Assembly: GCA_014529385.2 (NCBI GenBank)
Contig: CM043969.1
Location: forward strand, 15,884,446 to 15,948,445
Source of the DNA: Adiantum capillus-veneris
Taxonomy: Eukaryota > Streptophyta > Polypodiopsida > Polypodiales > Pteridaceae
Direction of reading: 5' to 3'
DNA: 64,000 nucleotides
The notes under the pieces were generated by a model, which ran no database searches, was not told the DNA's origin, and was given only the letters and a program-made list of their open reading frames with translations. The translations under genes and the position numbers were made by a program. The stretch's first letter is position 1. Every line of letters starts with the position of its first letter. This document shows, in pieces, positions 11,758 through 22,955 of this stretch.

Positions 11758-12373
11758 CTAGAAGAGTTTGTTTAATAGAAGGAACTTTCCCAAAGTCCTT
11801 TAAGAGCAGATTTAAAGTGTGAGGAGCACACGGAACCCATGGTAGCTCTGGATACTTTGCTTCAATTTCTTTTCTAGCTGCTTTGTAGTTAGATGCATTA
11901 TCTGTGACAATGGTTGTCACATTTTTAGGTCCTCCTGCCCTTCTGATTCAATGCTCATACACACCAGCAAGATATCCACTAGTTTTATCTTTCAAGGATG
12001 TATCAATCGCCTTAATAAATATGGAACCTCTTGGACAAATCAACATCACATTAATCAATGGTTTCTTTTGAAAAAATTTCCAACCATCTAGAGCAATTGT
12101 GCATCCATACTGTGGCACATCATCAAGATTTGTGCGCTTAAAAATATTTTTGATGTAGTTTTCAATTTATTTAAGTATTCAGTACGCATATTATTATAAT
12201 CAGGTACCACAAAACCCTTCTTCGCCGTTCATCAAAGCATCTTTGAAGATAGGATTTTTGAATGACAATAATAGGAATTCCTCATGCAACAAATGCTTGC
12301 GTCCACTTAAGATGGAGTTCAAGCAGCCATTGTTTACCAAATGCCCGAGGCAAAGTAGGACCACTTGATGTAG
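11758..12373 (-). pseudogene. hAT-type transposase (DUF659-like) fragment
   Basis: The minus-strand frame reads VTTIVTDNASNYKAAR, then ELPWVPCAPHTLNLLLKDFG, the typical signature of the DUF659 domain of plant hAT transposases. Upstream of it, degenerate GIP-type and NVMLICPRGSIF-like pieces are readable across frameshifts. The fragment is cut on the left by the element A LTR end (11757) and on the right by the element C LTR start (12374), so both seem to have landed in an older hAT gene. It is inactive. Confidence 0.82.
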
Positions 12374-13990
12374 TGATGGACGATTTAAAAATCAAAGAGA
12401 AAAAAAGAAAAAAAACTTATTTTTCCTCTGCCGGAGCCTTGGCGATGATGGGGGCTTTTCACAAGCCAAGCTCCCATACCCCTCTTTTCTCGTCCCCACC
12501 CCATGAAAACCACCTCTTAGGGAGAGAGTGATAAAAGGCATTGCAAAAAGTAAGAAAAAATAAAGTATGATCATGTAAATATATGACAAAGGTAAAATAG
12601 GCCACCTCATGCCTGTGGGGCAGCCCATCCCCACCTTGCCTCCTTTTTCTTCACTGTTGCCCCACCGTGTGTCCCTTTTCCTCTCCTCCAATCAAAAGGT
12701 CAACCCCCTCTCTCTTCCCCTTGTCCTTTCTCCTTTCTCTCTCCCCTCAAGCTACCCCACCTCTCACCAATAATGCATTCTAGCTCACCAATAATGCACC
12801 CTAACTCACATGCAACTTATCCTATCTTCCAAAATAGTATACCCCACCCCCCCTTTCTCTCTCCTATCATATCCCATGACCCAAATACCCCCCTCTCTCT
12901 CTAAAGGGCGCCATGTCTCTTGTCTTGTAGCTAAATGACCTCCCCCACACTCACACACGCTCAGTTTCACTGAAAAAGGTGCCCACAGACCCATCCCCAC
13001 CCGATGGTTATCTGATTTTTCTTGTGTTCACACACATCTGCACACAGATTCACCTCTCAACACACTCCCCTCTTGTAATTACTTTATTCTCCATGTCACC
13101 TCTCATTTTTTTTCATCAACTCATCTCTCTCTCTTAGTCTCTCTCTCATGAGACTGCTGTTTTGGCACATATACACACAGCCAGACAAGTGGGGCCCAGA
13201 GTCACATGGACTATGTAGATAATGATTTCTTCATTTCTAAATTCTATAATTTCTCCCCCCCTCCTCCCCTATATAAAGAGGGGTCACCATCACACTAAAT
13301 ACACACAGAACATCACCAAAGAGTACACTATGCACTGTGTGTGCCTAGTGCACACACACACACACCCACACTATCACCATCACCGCAATCACCATGCTCG
13401 TCTTGAGCATGACCTCTACACCCTTGGGCTATGGAAGATGAAGGGCAACTAAATGAAGGATGATGGCAATAACCGTCGTGCGAGTCTTCGCCATCAACTC
13501 CCACCTATCCGCCATGTGCTCTACCACTCTCTCCCTTCTCATTCCCCTACCCTATGCTCCCCATTTCATCGCCTTATTCTCTAAATAAAGCTTGAGGTTT
13601 TGTGAGTATGTTTTCCTGCAATGTTTTGCCCATGTGAGGTGTGCGGAATCGCCACCTAGTCTTGTGTTTGGAGTGAGCTTGTGTATGTGTGAAGGGTGTG
13701 CGGATTCACCATCCTTCTGTGGTGCCTAAGTACTAAGCCGCCATACCCCCTCCCTCACTCTCTCTCTCTCTCTCTCTCTTGATCTCATTTCCCTTCCTCT
13801 TCATCATTTCTCCCAAGCATCCATCTCTCTTGGATGAAAACTTTGTTATGGTGGTGTGTTGTTTGCGTCCTAGCCGCTGAAGCTAGGTGGTGCCCCCTGT
13901 TTTCTTTACTATGACATGCTCGAGGCGTGCCATTCGGTCCCCGGTGTTTTAGAGGCCGTCGGGGGTTCGGGGTTCGCTTTGCTTCCGTCA
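12374..13990 (+). repeat. Element C 5' LTR (1617 bp)
   Basis: It starts TGATGGACGA and ends TTCCGTCA, followed by TT and the primer site. Large parts are near-identical, in reverse, to both LTRs of element B, including the TATA block, the long U3 and the U5 block GCTAGGTGGTGCCCCCTG. B and C therefore share an LTR family although B lacks pol. Confidence 0.88.
13270..13278 (+). promoter_or_regulatory. TATA box of element C 5' LTR
   Basis: CCCCTATATAAAGAGGGGTC is a strong TATA box flanked by a short inverted repeat (CCCCT/AGGGG). Both B LTRs have the same block. Confidence 0.75.
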
Positions 13991-13992
13991 TT

Positions 13993-14010
13993 TGGTGCCC
14001 CCACTGAGGA
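13993..14010 (+). other. Element C primer-binding site
   Basis: TGGTGCCCCCACTGAGGA starts two bases after the LTR end. It matches the A, B and D sites. Confidence 0.82.
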
Positions 14011-14063
14011 TCTTTTCATGAAACCCTTCAGTTTACAATACTGAAACCCCTAAACTATTGTGA

Positions 14064-14765
14064 ATGGATGAATGGCTAGCAGGGTTTGCTAATTGGACGA
14101 CAGAAGAAGAAGAGCTCCAAGCACAACTAGACGAACTCCGCATCTCCATTGAAGCTCGAGTGCCAGGCATAACGGTAATCGATTTGCAATGGGAGAGTCA
14201 ACCAACACGCCAAACGCAGTGGATATACATAAGCCAAGTGCCAAGAAGAAGAAGGAGAAGGTCGAAACCATGTCCTCAACCTACAACCAACCAACAACAA
14301 CGAAATTGAAGGAGCTCTGCACAATAGAGAATCAACACTATTCTACTTTGAGAATCGGGTAAATCAAGTCACCGAGGTAATTATCACAGTCAGTTTTCAA
14401 GTCACACCTGATGCTGCAGCACAGATAACGGAAGCATTGGCTAACACTCTCACTAGAGAAACTAGGGATCTACTGAGTTTGTTTCAGGAAAGAACACCAC
14501 CCTCTCCCACAAGCTTGGACAGTGACTAAGCACCTCTAAGCTTAACATGAATCAGTACAACCTACCTCAAGACAGATCACACATACCAACACGTGTACGC
14601 TCAATCAAGGTAATACTGGACTTGAAGGCTCACTACCAACACGTCATTGACACCATGCTGGGTGGGGAGCGGTTTTTTGAGGTTTTGGCATCAGATCAAC
14701 CATTTGTCTTACCTTTGGTACAAGGCAATGTACCGTTTGAAGTTTTAATCTATGTCCTAGTATAA
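14064..14765 (+). pseudogene. Element C pre-gag ORF region (divergent)
   Basis: The first frame, 14064-14309, begins MDEWLAGFANWTTEEEELQ and parallels the ORF1 start of A, B and D, but then diverges into an Arg-rich stretch with no zinc knuckle. A second frame, 14547-14765, encodes 72 residues of unknown type. The conserved C-terminal ORF1 block of A, B and D is not visible. Either the region was replaced in this lineage or it has decayed. Confidence 0.55.
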
Positions 14766-14848
14766 GAGGGTATACACGCCTCCTTGTAAAGAAGAAAAAA
14801 ACTTTTGCAAGCTAAGCAGTGTGTCTTTCTAGCTCTCTCTCAGTAATC

Positions 14849-15999
14849 ATGGCAAGTGTAGCATTTCCAACATTTAAAGAAAAGAAGGGGGAGGATCTGG
14901 TAACAGACTTCCTAGATGACTTTGAAGTAGCATGTGTAGTGAGCAACAAAGATACGGATGAATCCCGGGTTAGAATCTTTAAGCATCTCATGAAGCTAGA
15001 TCATGGTACAATGCACTTCCACAAGCAACCAAGGATGACTGGGAACCCTTTAAAACCGCTTTTAAGAGGCACTTTGGGGGAGGTACCACTTCAGAAAAGT
15101 TGTGGGATAAGTTGAGAGACTTGAAGTAGGAGGGTCTTTTAGAATATGCCACCTATGAGTCCAAATTTGTGGATTTGTGGGAACGGTGGGTTGAGTCACT
15201 GGCAAGGGGGGAAGCTGCACCCGATTTCCTAAAAAAAGATCGGTTCACGCATGGCTTATGGCCGCTTCTCAAGGAGAAGGTGAAAGGTAGATTCCCGGCT
15301 ACGTACGAGTTAGCCGTTGAGATTGATAGCTCGCCTTAAGGACAAGAAGCTGCGAATGAAAGCCAAAGAAACCGAGTCAACAGAAACAAGAACATCACGT
15401 CGACAAGCAACTACGACAACCACCATTCCACCACCACCACCGGCTCTTGGGGTAAGAGATGACCAACAAGATATGTTGGCCCATATTACTTACCAACTGT
15501 AGAATTTGTTTGTCCACTTAATACAACAAGGGAGGAGTCAAGAAAGAGATCAAGACCCTGGAAGAGCACGACAAATAAACAGGGAGTATCATTGCTACAA
15601 CTGCGGAGAAGACGGTCACGGTATGTACTACTGTCCCAAACCACGACAAAACTATAATAGAGGAGGTAGGAGGAACCAATTGTCACCCCCTATAGAAAGA
15701 ACACCCCCACCCCGAGCACCACCCCCACCAACACAAATTCTACGTCCACCCCAGACACCACTACAAGCATCCATTCCACCTCTACCACCAGCCCCACCAC
15801 CTGATCGCCCTGTAAACATCATAAGGCTAGAAGAGAAAGGAAAAGCCGTAGTAGTGGACCCACCCAGAGCAAAGGAGAGGGACAAGGGTAAGGAGAAGGT
15901 AACCTTTTTAGAACCACTTGAAGCCATGACTGTGAAAAGAGCTAGGTGGGAGAAAGCTACACAATCAGATGATGAGAGAAGCATGAGAGGAGAAACTAG
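14849..15999 (+). pseudogene. gag: Element C gag, 5' part of the split gag-pol
   Basis: It starts MASVAFPTFKEKKGEDLVTD and matches the gag of B. Stops and frameshifts near 15115 and 15340 and a TAG at 15500 break it. The open piece from 15506 has an intact CCHC knuckle (CYNCGEDGHGMYYC), a Pro-rich stretch and a charged tail. The frame is cut at 15999 by element B and resumes in the same frame at 22960. Confidence 0.88.
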
Positions 16000-16206
16000 T
16001 GACAAGAGAAAAGCGAACCCCCAACCCCCGACGGCCTCTAAAACACCGGGGACCGAATGGAGCGCCTCGAGCCTGTCACGGTAAAGCAAACAGGGGGCAC
16101 CACCTAGCTTGAGCGGCTAGGACGCAAACAACACAACACCATAACAAAATTTTCATCCAAGAGAGATGGATGGTTGGGAGTAATGATGAAGAGAAAAGGG
16201 AATGAG

Positions 16207-16247
<41 letters not shown>

Positions 16248-17558
16248 GGGAGGAGGTATAGCGGCTTAGTACTTAGGCACCACAAAAGGATGGTGAATCC
16301 GCACACCCTTCACACATACACAAGCTCACTCCAAACACAAGACTAGGTGGCGATTCCGCACACCTCACATGGGCAAAACATTGCAAGAAAACATACTCAC
16401 AAAACCTCAAGCTTTATTTAGAGAATAAGGCGATGAAATGGGGAGCATAGGGTAGGGGAATGAGAAGGGAGAGAGTGGTAGAGCACATGGCAGATAGGTG
16501 GGAGTGATGGCGAAGACTCGCACGAGGGTTATGGCCATCATCCTTCATTTAGTCGCCCTTCATCTTCCATAGCCCAAGGGTGTAGAGGTCATGCTCAAGA
16601 CGACCATGGTGATTGCGGTGATGGTGATGGTGTGGGTGTGTGTGTGTGTGTGCACTAGGCACACACAGTGCATAGTGTACTCTTTGGTGATGTTGTGTGT
16701 GTATTTAGTGAGATGGTGACCCCTCTTTATATAGGGGAGGAGGGGGGAGAAATTATAGAATTTAGAAATGAAGAAATCATTATCTACATAGGCCATGTGA
16801 CTGTGGGCCCCACTTGTCTGGCTGTGTGTATATGTGCCAGAACAGCAGTCTCATCAGAGAGAGACTAAGAGAGAGAGATGGGTTGATGAAAAAAAGTGAG
16901 AGGTGACATGGAGACTAAAGTAATTACAAGAGGGGAGTGTGTTGAGAGATGAATCTGTGTGCAGATGTGTGTGAACACAAGAAAAATCAGATAACCACCG
17001 GGTGGGGATGTGTCTGTGGGCACCTTTTTCAATGAAACTGAGTGTGTGTGAGTGTGGAGGAGGTTATTTAGATACAAGACAAGAGACATGGCGCCCTTTA
17101 GAGAGAGAGGGGGATATTTGGGTCATGGGATATGATAGGAGAGAGAAAGGGGGGGTGGGGTATACTATTTTGGAAGATAGAGTAAGTTGCATGTGAGTTA
17201 GGGTGCATTATCGGTGAGTTAGAATGCATTATTGGTGAGAGGTGGGGTAGCTTGAGGGGAGAGAGAAAGGATAAAGGACAAGGGGAAGAGAGAGGGGGTT
17301 GACCTTTTGAGTGGAGGAGAGGAAAAGGGACACACGGCGGGGCAACAGTGAAGAAAAAGGAGGCAAGGTGGGGATGGGCTGCCCCGCAGGCATGAGGTGG
17401 CCTATTTTACCTTTCTTATATATTTACATAAGCATACTTTATTTTTTTCTTACTTTTTTCCAATGCCTTTTATCACTCCCTCCCTAAGAGGGGGTTTTCA
17501 TGGGGTGGGGACGAGAGAAGAGGGGTATGGTAGCTTGGCTTGTGAAAAGCCCCCATCA
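16000..17558 (-). repeat. Element B 3' LTR (1559 bp)
   Basis: It is near-identical to 21443-22955 apart from small indels and GA-tract length. It holds a TATA box at 16725-16733 (minus), a GA tract at about 16210-16244, and ends next to the polypurine tract at about 17559-17575. Confidence 0.92.
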
Positions 17559-18112
17559 TTAGCCCTCCCCTTTTGGCTAGAGGCATTCATGTCTCTAGCT
17601 CTATTTCTTCTTCCGCTTAGCTGTAGGATACGATATCGAGTTGCCTTCTGAACTAGCCATTCCATTTGGCCATTGGTGAGATTTTTGGGATATTCATGAA
17701 TCTGTAACAGGTCGGAGTGATAACTTGTTCCTTGGAATAGTGTCGGTTGATTAAAGGGGAAGCCCATGGCTTCCAGAACTTTTTGCCAATGTCCTCCTAG
17801 ATCCCAAGTGAAAAATAGGATCATTGTTTGCAGTGTCCGAACAATAAAATTTGCATGCCAAATTGGATCAAATTTGTAACCACCAGTAGCGAGAGGGAAA
17901 ATGAGCATCTTGGCTCTTGCAAAGACAGAACTGAAAATTATGATTCCCAAGAGTGTACCAAGAATCCACCATATATGGCCGCCTTGTTGGTGTGGTGAGC
18001 TCAAGTTATCTTCAGAGTCCTGCTTACTGCCATTAGAAAAAACTGCAAGCATATCATGCTTCTTTTGGGTGTGCTCAAACATGTCAGCTTCCTTTACTAA
18101 GCCGCAAGGCAC
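17498..18112 (-). CDS. Membrane-segment ORF of unknown origin in element B
   Basis: An open frame of 204 codons at the 3' end of B, running through the polypurine tract into the LTR. Around residues 49-66 there is a strongly hydrophobic segment (WWILGTLLGIIIFSSVFA), and a second hydrophobic stretch lies near residues 87-102. Near its end, LFQG, NGQMEWLVQKATRY and nearby residues resemble the linker before integrase in C (LFQGSDALPDI, KGQKQWLTRKTTRY). It therefore seems to be a hybrid of unknown sequence and a pol remnant. It may be a captured host fragment, an envelope-position ORF or a chance frame. I do not recognise the family. Confidence 0.4.
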   Translation of the reverse strand: MPCGLVKEADMFEHTQKKHDMLAVFSNGSKQDSEDNLSSPHQQGGHIWWILGTLLGIIIFSSVFARAKMLIFPLATGGYKFDPIWHANFIVRTLQTMILFFTWDLGGHWQKVLEAMGFPFNQPTLFQGTSYHSDLLQIHEYPKNLTNGQMEWLVQKATRYRILQLSGRRNRARDMNASSQKGRANDGGFSQAKLPYPSSLVPTP

Positions 18113-18155
18113 CTACCTTGCGGCTTAAATACAAGTGTAATCCACTTACCTTTCT

Positions 18156-18581
18156 CTAAAGAGAGGATGCACTATTTGTAAAAAATTGTACCAAATTGCG
18201 AAGGAGGTCTTCATTCTTGCATTCTATCAAGCTTTTGTTTATCCGTGGCTCCTTAGCTCTTATCTCAATGTTGATCTTCTCTCTATATGTTATAGCGGCT
18301 AGCCATAGCCATAGGTCTGATGCATCCCATGCAAACACAATGCTGTGTTGTGGAGGAGTTTGGAACATCCTTAAAAGGTTGGCAACATATTGATCATCAA
18401 ACTTACTATGAACATCCTCACATAAACTGGAGGCATTACCCATCTCCAAGTTTATAACACCCTTTAGTAGACTAGAGGCATTACCCATCTCTAAGTCTAT
18501 AACACTACACAATAAAGTCTTGCTCGGCTGCCAAGCCTCTCGAGAAATATCCAACTCCAAACCTTCGGTCATACTTACCAC
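18156..18581 (-). CDS. Small ORF with 15-residue tandem repeat in element B
   Basis: An open frame of 141 codons between the hydrophobic ORF and gag. A 45 bp unit is repeated in tandem (about 18426-18515), giving two copies of a VIxLEMGNASSL unit. No known domain is visible. It could be part of captured sequence. Confidence 0.35.
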   Translation of the reverse strand: MVSMTEGLELDISREAWQPSKTLLCSVIDLEMGNASSLLKGVINLEMGNASSLCEDVHSKFDDQYVANLLRMFQTPPQHSIVFAWDASDLWLWLAAITYREKINIEIRAKEPRINKSLIECKNEDLLRNLVQFFTNSASSL

Positions 18582-18625
18582 TTCGTTATGGTCCTCTAGT
18601 GAAACTGCCTTGATGCAAGATTCCT

Positions 18626-20065
18626 TTAGCTGCTACACTGTCCTGGGTCCATGCTGGTGCACAGGCTTCCGTTTTCAAAGCCCTCCCCTTTGCTTGATAT
18701 GTTGCCCACCTTCTGCAAAACCTTGCTAGCAGGCTGGTCTTCCTCTTCTCTTGTATCTTTCATGCCCTTTGCATTCCTCTTACTCTGACGAGGCCTAATC
18801 AACACTTTACACATTCTTACCCTTACTGCCCAATGTTGTTGATTGATCTCTTTGGTGCCTATTTCATTCAAGGTTAAAGATGTACTCACATTTGTAACAC
18901 AATTTTCTTGGCTTACCTCCCCCACCTGGGTAGCTTCTTTTGATTCTTTAACCTCTTGTTCCACTGCTTCAGTTCTTTGAATAGTCTTCTTACTTGATCC
19001 TTCTTCCGTTACACTCATCTTGACCTCTTCTGCAAGACTAATGATACTTGGTGTGCGGGTACCAATTGATGGTGGGCGTAGGATGATTGTAAGTGGTGAT
19101 TGTGGTTGTGGTTGCATTGGTGACTGGGGTCGAATTGGTGTGGCCAGTTGTGGTTGCACCGCTGGTGGTGTGATTTGAACAGGTGGGATTGGTTGCCTAA
19201 GTGGCGGAGGTCTTGCTCTTGGTGGAGAGATCTGATTCTGTCTCCCCCCTCTATTGAAATTATGCCTCCTCGGGTGTGGGCAGTAGTACATTTCATGGCC
19301 ATCTTCCCTGTGGTTGTAACAGTGGTACTCTGGGTTCTGCCTTCGTTGTCCTCTTCCTTGTTCTGGGTTCCTGTGAGGTGTATGCCCTTGCTGCACCAGA
19401 TGCACAGATAAACTCTCTAGTTGGGTGGTGATGCGACTCAGCAGGTCTTGCTCTTCTGATGCCTCCTGTGGTTGGACTCTATGATTGGCTGTTGCAGTCA
19501 CTAGGGTTGGTTGGGCCGAGCTTGTTTCCTCTGACTCGTTTACTCTTTCTTGCATGCGTAGCTTCTTGTCTTTAAGGCGGGCTACTTCGACTGCCAACTC
19601 ATATGTTGCAGGAAACCTTCCCTTCACCTTCTCTCTAAGCGACGACCATAGAACAGCAATGAAATAGTCCTTCTTTAGGAAATTAGGCGCTCCTTCACCT
19701 TCCTCCAGTGAGTCAACCCATCTCTCCCATAAGTCCACAAATTTAGACTCGTAGGTGGCATACTCCAGCAGGCCTCCCTGCTTTAATTCTGTCAGTAACT
19801 GCCATAGCCTCTCCGAGGTTGTGCCTCCACCAAACCTCTTTACAAAAGCAGCCATTAACACATCCCATGCATTCTTGGTGGCCTGGGGCAATGCATTATA
19901 CCAGGACTTGGCCTCTACTTTCATCAGTAGAGGAAAAATTCTAAGTCGTGAAGCGTCGTCATCTTTGTTGGAGACGATACAAGCAATGTCGAAATCATCC
20001 AAAAAGTCGGTGGTGAGATCCTCTCCCTTCTTTCCACTGAACGTGGGGAAAGAAACACTTGCCAT
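18626..20065 (-). CDS. gag: Element B gag (479 aa, uninterrupted)
   Basis: The longest intact gag in the window. It begins MASVSFPTFSGKKGEDLTTD and has the retrotransposon gag core (KSWYNALPQATKNAWDV, KRFGGGTTSERLW, SKFVDLWERWV). A knuckle-like CYNHREDGHEMYYC follows, in which the second Cys is His, unlike C and D. A Pro-rich region and a Lys/Glu-rich tail follow. Gag packages element RNA. Keeping a full gag while lacking pol suggests selection for, or recent loss from, a gag-producing state. No pol follows. Confidence 0.9.
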   Translation of the reverse strand: MASVSFPTFSGKKGEDLTTDFLDDFDIACIVSNKDDDASRLRIFPLLMKVEAKSWYNALPQATKNAWDVLMAAFVKRFGGGTTSERLWQLLTELKQGGLLEYATYESKFVDLWERWVDSLEEGEGAPNFLKKDYFIAVLWSSLREKVKGRFPATYELAVEVARLKDKKLRMQERVNESEETSSAQPTLVTATANHRVQPQEASEEQDLLSRITTQLESLSVHLVQQGHTPHRNPEQGRGQRRQNPEYHCYNHREDGHEMYYCPHPRRHNFNRGGRQNQISPPRARPPPLRQPIPPVQITPPAVQPQLATPIRPQSPMQPQPQSPLTIILRPPSIGTRTPSIISLAEEVKMSVTEEGSSKKTIQRTEAVEQEVKESKEATQVGEVSQENCVTNVSTSLTLNEIGTKEINQQHWAVRVRMCKVLIRPRQSKRNAKGMKDTREEEDQPASKVLQKVGNISSKGEGFENGSLCTSMDPGQCSS

Positions 20066-20407
20066 GGTAGTGACTTAGGAAATTACAAACCTCTTTTTTT
20101 TTCTTTTTTTTTACATTACATTAACAGTAGCGGCTCATAGCAGCTTTTTTACAAGGGTGGGTGGATAGGTTAAAACAAGATAAAGATAGAAACATTAAAG
20201 GAATGATGGTAATCTAATATGGGGAGGATGATAGGGTTTGGGGAATTGAAGATTTCTCCTAGTACTGTCACACCGAATAGGTGTACGATCTTCTGTTGGT
20301 AGAAGACTTTCCTATCTACATAGATATTCACATGCATATGCTGCAGGAATCTGAATGGGAATGCCGTTGGCCCGTTTTCCATCATGCACAGAGGATGAAA
20401 TACTTAC

Positions 20408-21367
20408 TTATACTCTTATCGTGCCAGTGTTGATGAGTCGGCACATCCACAAGAGGTTGTCGCCTTTCATGGGCTCTACCTTTCCTTTGTTGCTCAGCAT
20501 GTACGGGATGATGGCGACGCGTCTGACCACTCCCAGCCTCTTGGCTAACAACAATTGCAGGTAATTTCCGTAGTTGGCGTGCTGCATGAATTCTACTCCA
20601 TTCAGTTGCAACTCGTCCCCAGCCCACTGGGTTTCTCCCGTGGTAGAGAGCTTCTTCAGGATAAGTTGTACAGGGAGAGGAGGAAGATCCTCTACTCTCT
20701 TTCCAAAAAAGTGAGAGCAGTAGCCGTACCACTCTTCTCTAGGACATGGGAATCTTCTTACCACTTCTTCTTCCGGATTGTCGAAGTGGATTGGTAGCAC
20801 TCGCATGCGTCGTGCAAATCCGTAGGCGACCTTTCGCCGCTTAGCTTCGGATGACTTCCTCTTTGGCAAACTGGGTACAACCCGGCTTTCTGAGCTTGAA
20901 GCACTTGCTTGGCTAGATGCTTCTCCCTTCGGGGTCATGTGTTTCCAGACTGGCTTATCTTCTCCTTGCCTTTGGCTCGAGCAGCCCCTTTAGGCCACTT
21001 TGGAGTTATAACTTTGACTGTAGTTTCTTTAGGGAAAAGAGGTCTCACCGTTTGCTTCCCTTCCTTGATGTGAATGACTTCTTTGTGATGAATTTCGATG
21101 TAGATGACTTCAGCCCTTTCGCTTCCTTCATTGCTGGCACTCATTGACAGTGTGCCTTGGTTGACAACAGTGATGGCACTTCACCGACCTCCCACCTAAT
21201 GCTCTCAATTTATAGTTAGAACGAGCGACACGAGATGGAGAATTTACCTCTTGAATGCTGACGACACTGCAGCCTGGCAGTAGCACCTCAATGAAGGCGG
21301 CTAGTTCCTCCTTCGTCTCCTCTTCTTCCGTCCTCCAGTTAAAAAATTCCTTCAACCATTTGTCCAT
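20408..21367 (-). CDS. Element B pre-gag ORF1 region (three overlapping frames)
   Basis: ORF1a (21367-21128) starts MDKWLKEFFNWRTEEEETKE and holds a CCHC zinc knuckle, CHHCCQPRHTVNEC. ORF1b (21144-20935) overlaps its end in another frame and is basic. ORF1c (20938-20408, 176 aa) starts at an ATGA that overlaps the ORF1b stop, and carries KRKSSEAKRRKVAYGFARR and LQLLLAKRLGVVRR. D keeps the same arrangement. Function is unknown. Nucleic-acid binding is inferred from the knuckle and basic runs. The overlaps could mean frameshifting or reinitiation, or an old indel in the shared ancestor. Confidence 0.7.
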
Positions 21368-21422
21368 GATTGATAGTGGGCGTCACTTTCAACATTGTAA
21401 ACTGAAGGGTCTTAGAAATCCC

Positions 21423-21440
21423 TCCTCCGTGGGGGCACCA
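21423..21440 (-). other. Element B primer-binding site
   Basis: On the element strand TGGTGCCCCCACGGAGGA lies two bases after the LTR end, as in A, C and D. Confidence 0.8.
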
Positions 21441-21442
21441 AA

Positions 21443-21656
21443 TGACAGGAGCAAAGCGAACCCCGAACCCCCGACGGCCTCAAAAACACCGGGGACCGAA
21501 TGGCACGCCTCGAGCCTGTCACGGTAAAGCAAGCAGGGGGCACCACCTAGCTTGAGCGGCTAGGACGCAAACAACACAACACCATAACAAAATTTTCATC
21601 CAAGAGAGATGGATGCTTGGGAGTAATGATGAAGAGAAAAGGGAACGAGATCAAGT

Positions 21657-21687
<31 letters not shown>

Positions 21688-22955
21688 TGAGGGAGGGGGT
21701 ATAGCGGCTTAGTACTTAGGCACCACAAAAGGATGGCGAATCCGCACACCCTTCACACATACACAAGCTCACTCCAAACACAAAACTAGGTGGCGATTTT
21801 GCACACCTCACATGGGCAAAAAATTGCAAGAAAACATACTCACAAAACCTCAAGCTTTATTTAGAGAATAAGGGGATGAAATGGGGAGCATAGGGTAGGG
21901 GAATGAGAAGGGAGAGAGTGGTAGAGCACATGGCGGATAGGTGGTTGTTGATGGCGAAGACTCGCACGAGGGTTATTGCCATCATCCTTCATTTAGTTGC
22001 CCTTCATCTTCCATAGCCCAAGGGTGTAGAGGTCATGCTCAAGACGAGCATGGTGATTGCGGTGATGGTGATGGTGTGGGTGTGTGTGTGTGCACTAGGC
22101 ACACACAGTGCATAGTGTACTCTTTGGTGATGTTGTGTGTGTATTTAGTGAGATGGTGACCCCTCTTTATATAGGGGAGGAGGGGGGAGAAATTATAGAA
22201 TTTAGAAATGAAGAAATCATTATCTACATAGGCCATGTGACTGTGGGCCGCACTTGTCTGGCTGTGTGTATATGTGCCAGAATAGCAGTCTCATGAGAGA
22301 GAGACTAAGAGAGAGAGATGAGTTGATGAAAAAAAATGAGAGGTGACATGGAGAATAAAGTAATTACAAGAGGGGAGTGTGTTGAGAGGCGAATCTGTGT
22401 GCAGATGTGTGTGAACACAAGAAAAATCAGGTAACCACCGGGTGGGGATGGGTCTGTGGGCACCTTTTTCAATGAAACTGAGTGTGTGTGAGTGTGGGGG
22501 AGGTTATTTAGCTACAAGACAAGAGACATGGTGCCCTTTAGAGAGAGAGGGGGGTATTTGGGTCATGGGATATGATAGGAGAGAGAAAGGGGGGGTGGGG
22601 TATACTATTTTGGAAGATCGAGTAAGTTGCATGTGAGTTAGGGTGCATTATTGGTGAGAGGTGGGGTAGCTTGAGGGGAGAGAGAAAGGAGAAAGGACAA
22701 GGGGAAGAGAGAGGGGGTTGACCTTTTGAGTGGAGGAGAGGAAAAGGGACACACGGCGGGGCAACAGTGAAGAAAAAGGAGGCAAGGTGGGGATGGGCTG
22801 CCCCGTAGGCATGAGGTGACCTATTTTACCTTACTTTATTTTTTTCTTACTTTTTTCCAATGCCGTTTATCACTCCCTCCCTAAGAGGTGGTTTGCATGG
22901 GGTGGGGACGAGAGAAGAGGGGTATGGGAGCTTGGCTTGTGAAAAGCCCCCATCA
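21443..22955 (-). repeat. Element B 5' LTR (1513 bp)
   Basis: It pairs with 16000-17558. On the element strand it begins TGATGGGGGC at 22955 and ends CTGTCA at 21443. A TATA box (TATATAAAG on the minus strand) is at 22165-22173. Confidence 0.92.

Larger units (their letters stand above)
16000..22955 (-). mobile_element. Element B: gag-only, non-autonomous LTR retrotransposon inserted in C
   Basis: LTRs at 16000-17558 and 21443-22955 bound about 3.9 kb of internal DNA holding ORF1, a full gag and captured-looking sequence, but no protease, RT or integrase. The flanks carry CTAG at 15996-15999 and 22956-22959; the repeat is ACTAG if the last LTR base is counted. Removing 16000-22959 puts the two halves of element C gag-pol back in one frame. 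It would depend on enzymes from an autonomous relative such as C, whose LTRs it shares. Confidence 0.92.

Noticed and set aside
10301-11761. Several overlapping open frames on both strands in the element A LTR
   Set aside because: They consist of microsatellite and low-complexity translation inside an LTR and have no homologous frame in the D LTR.
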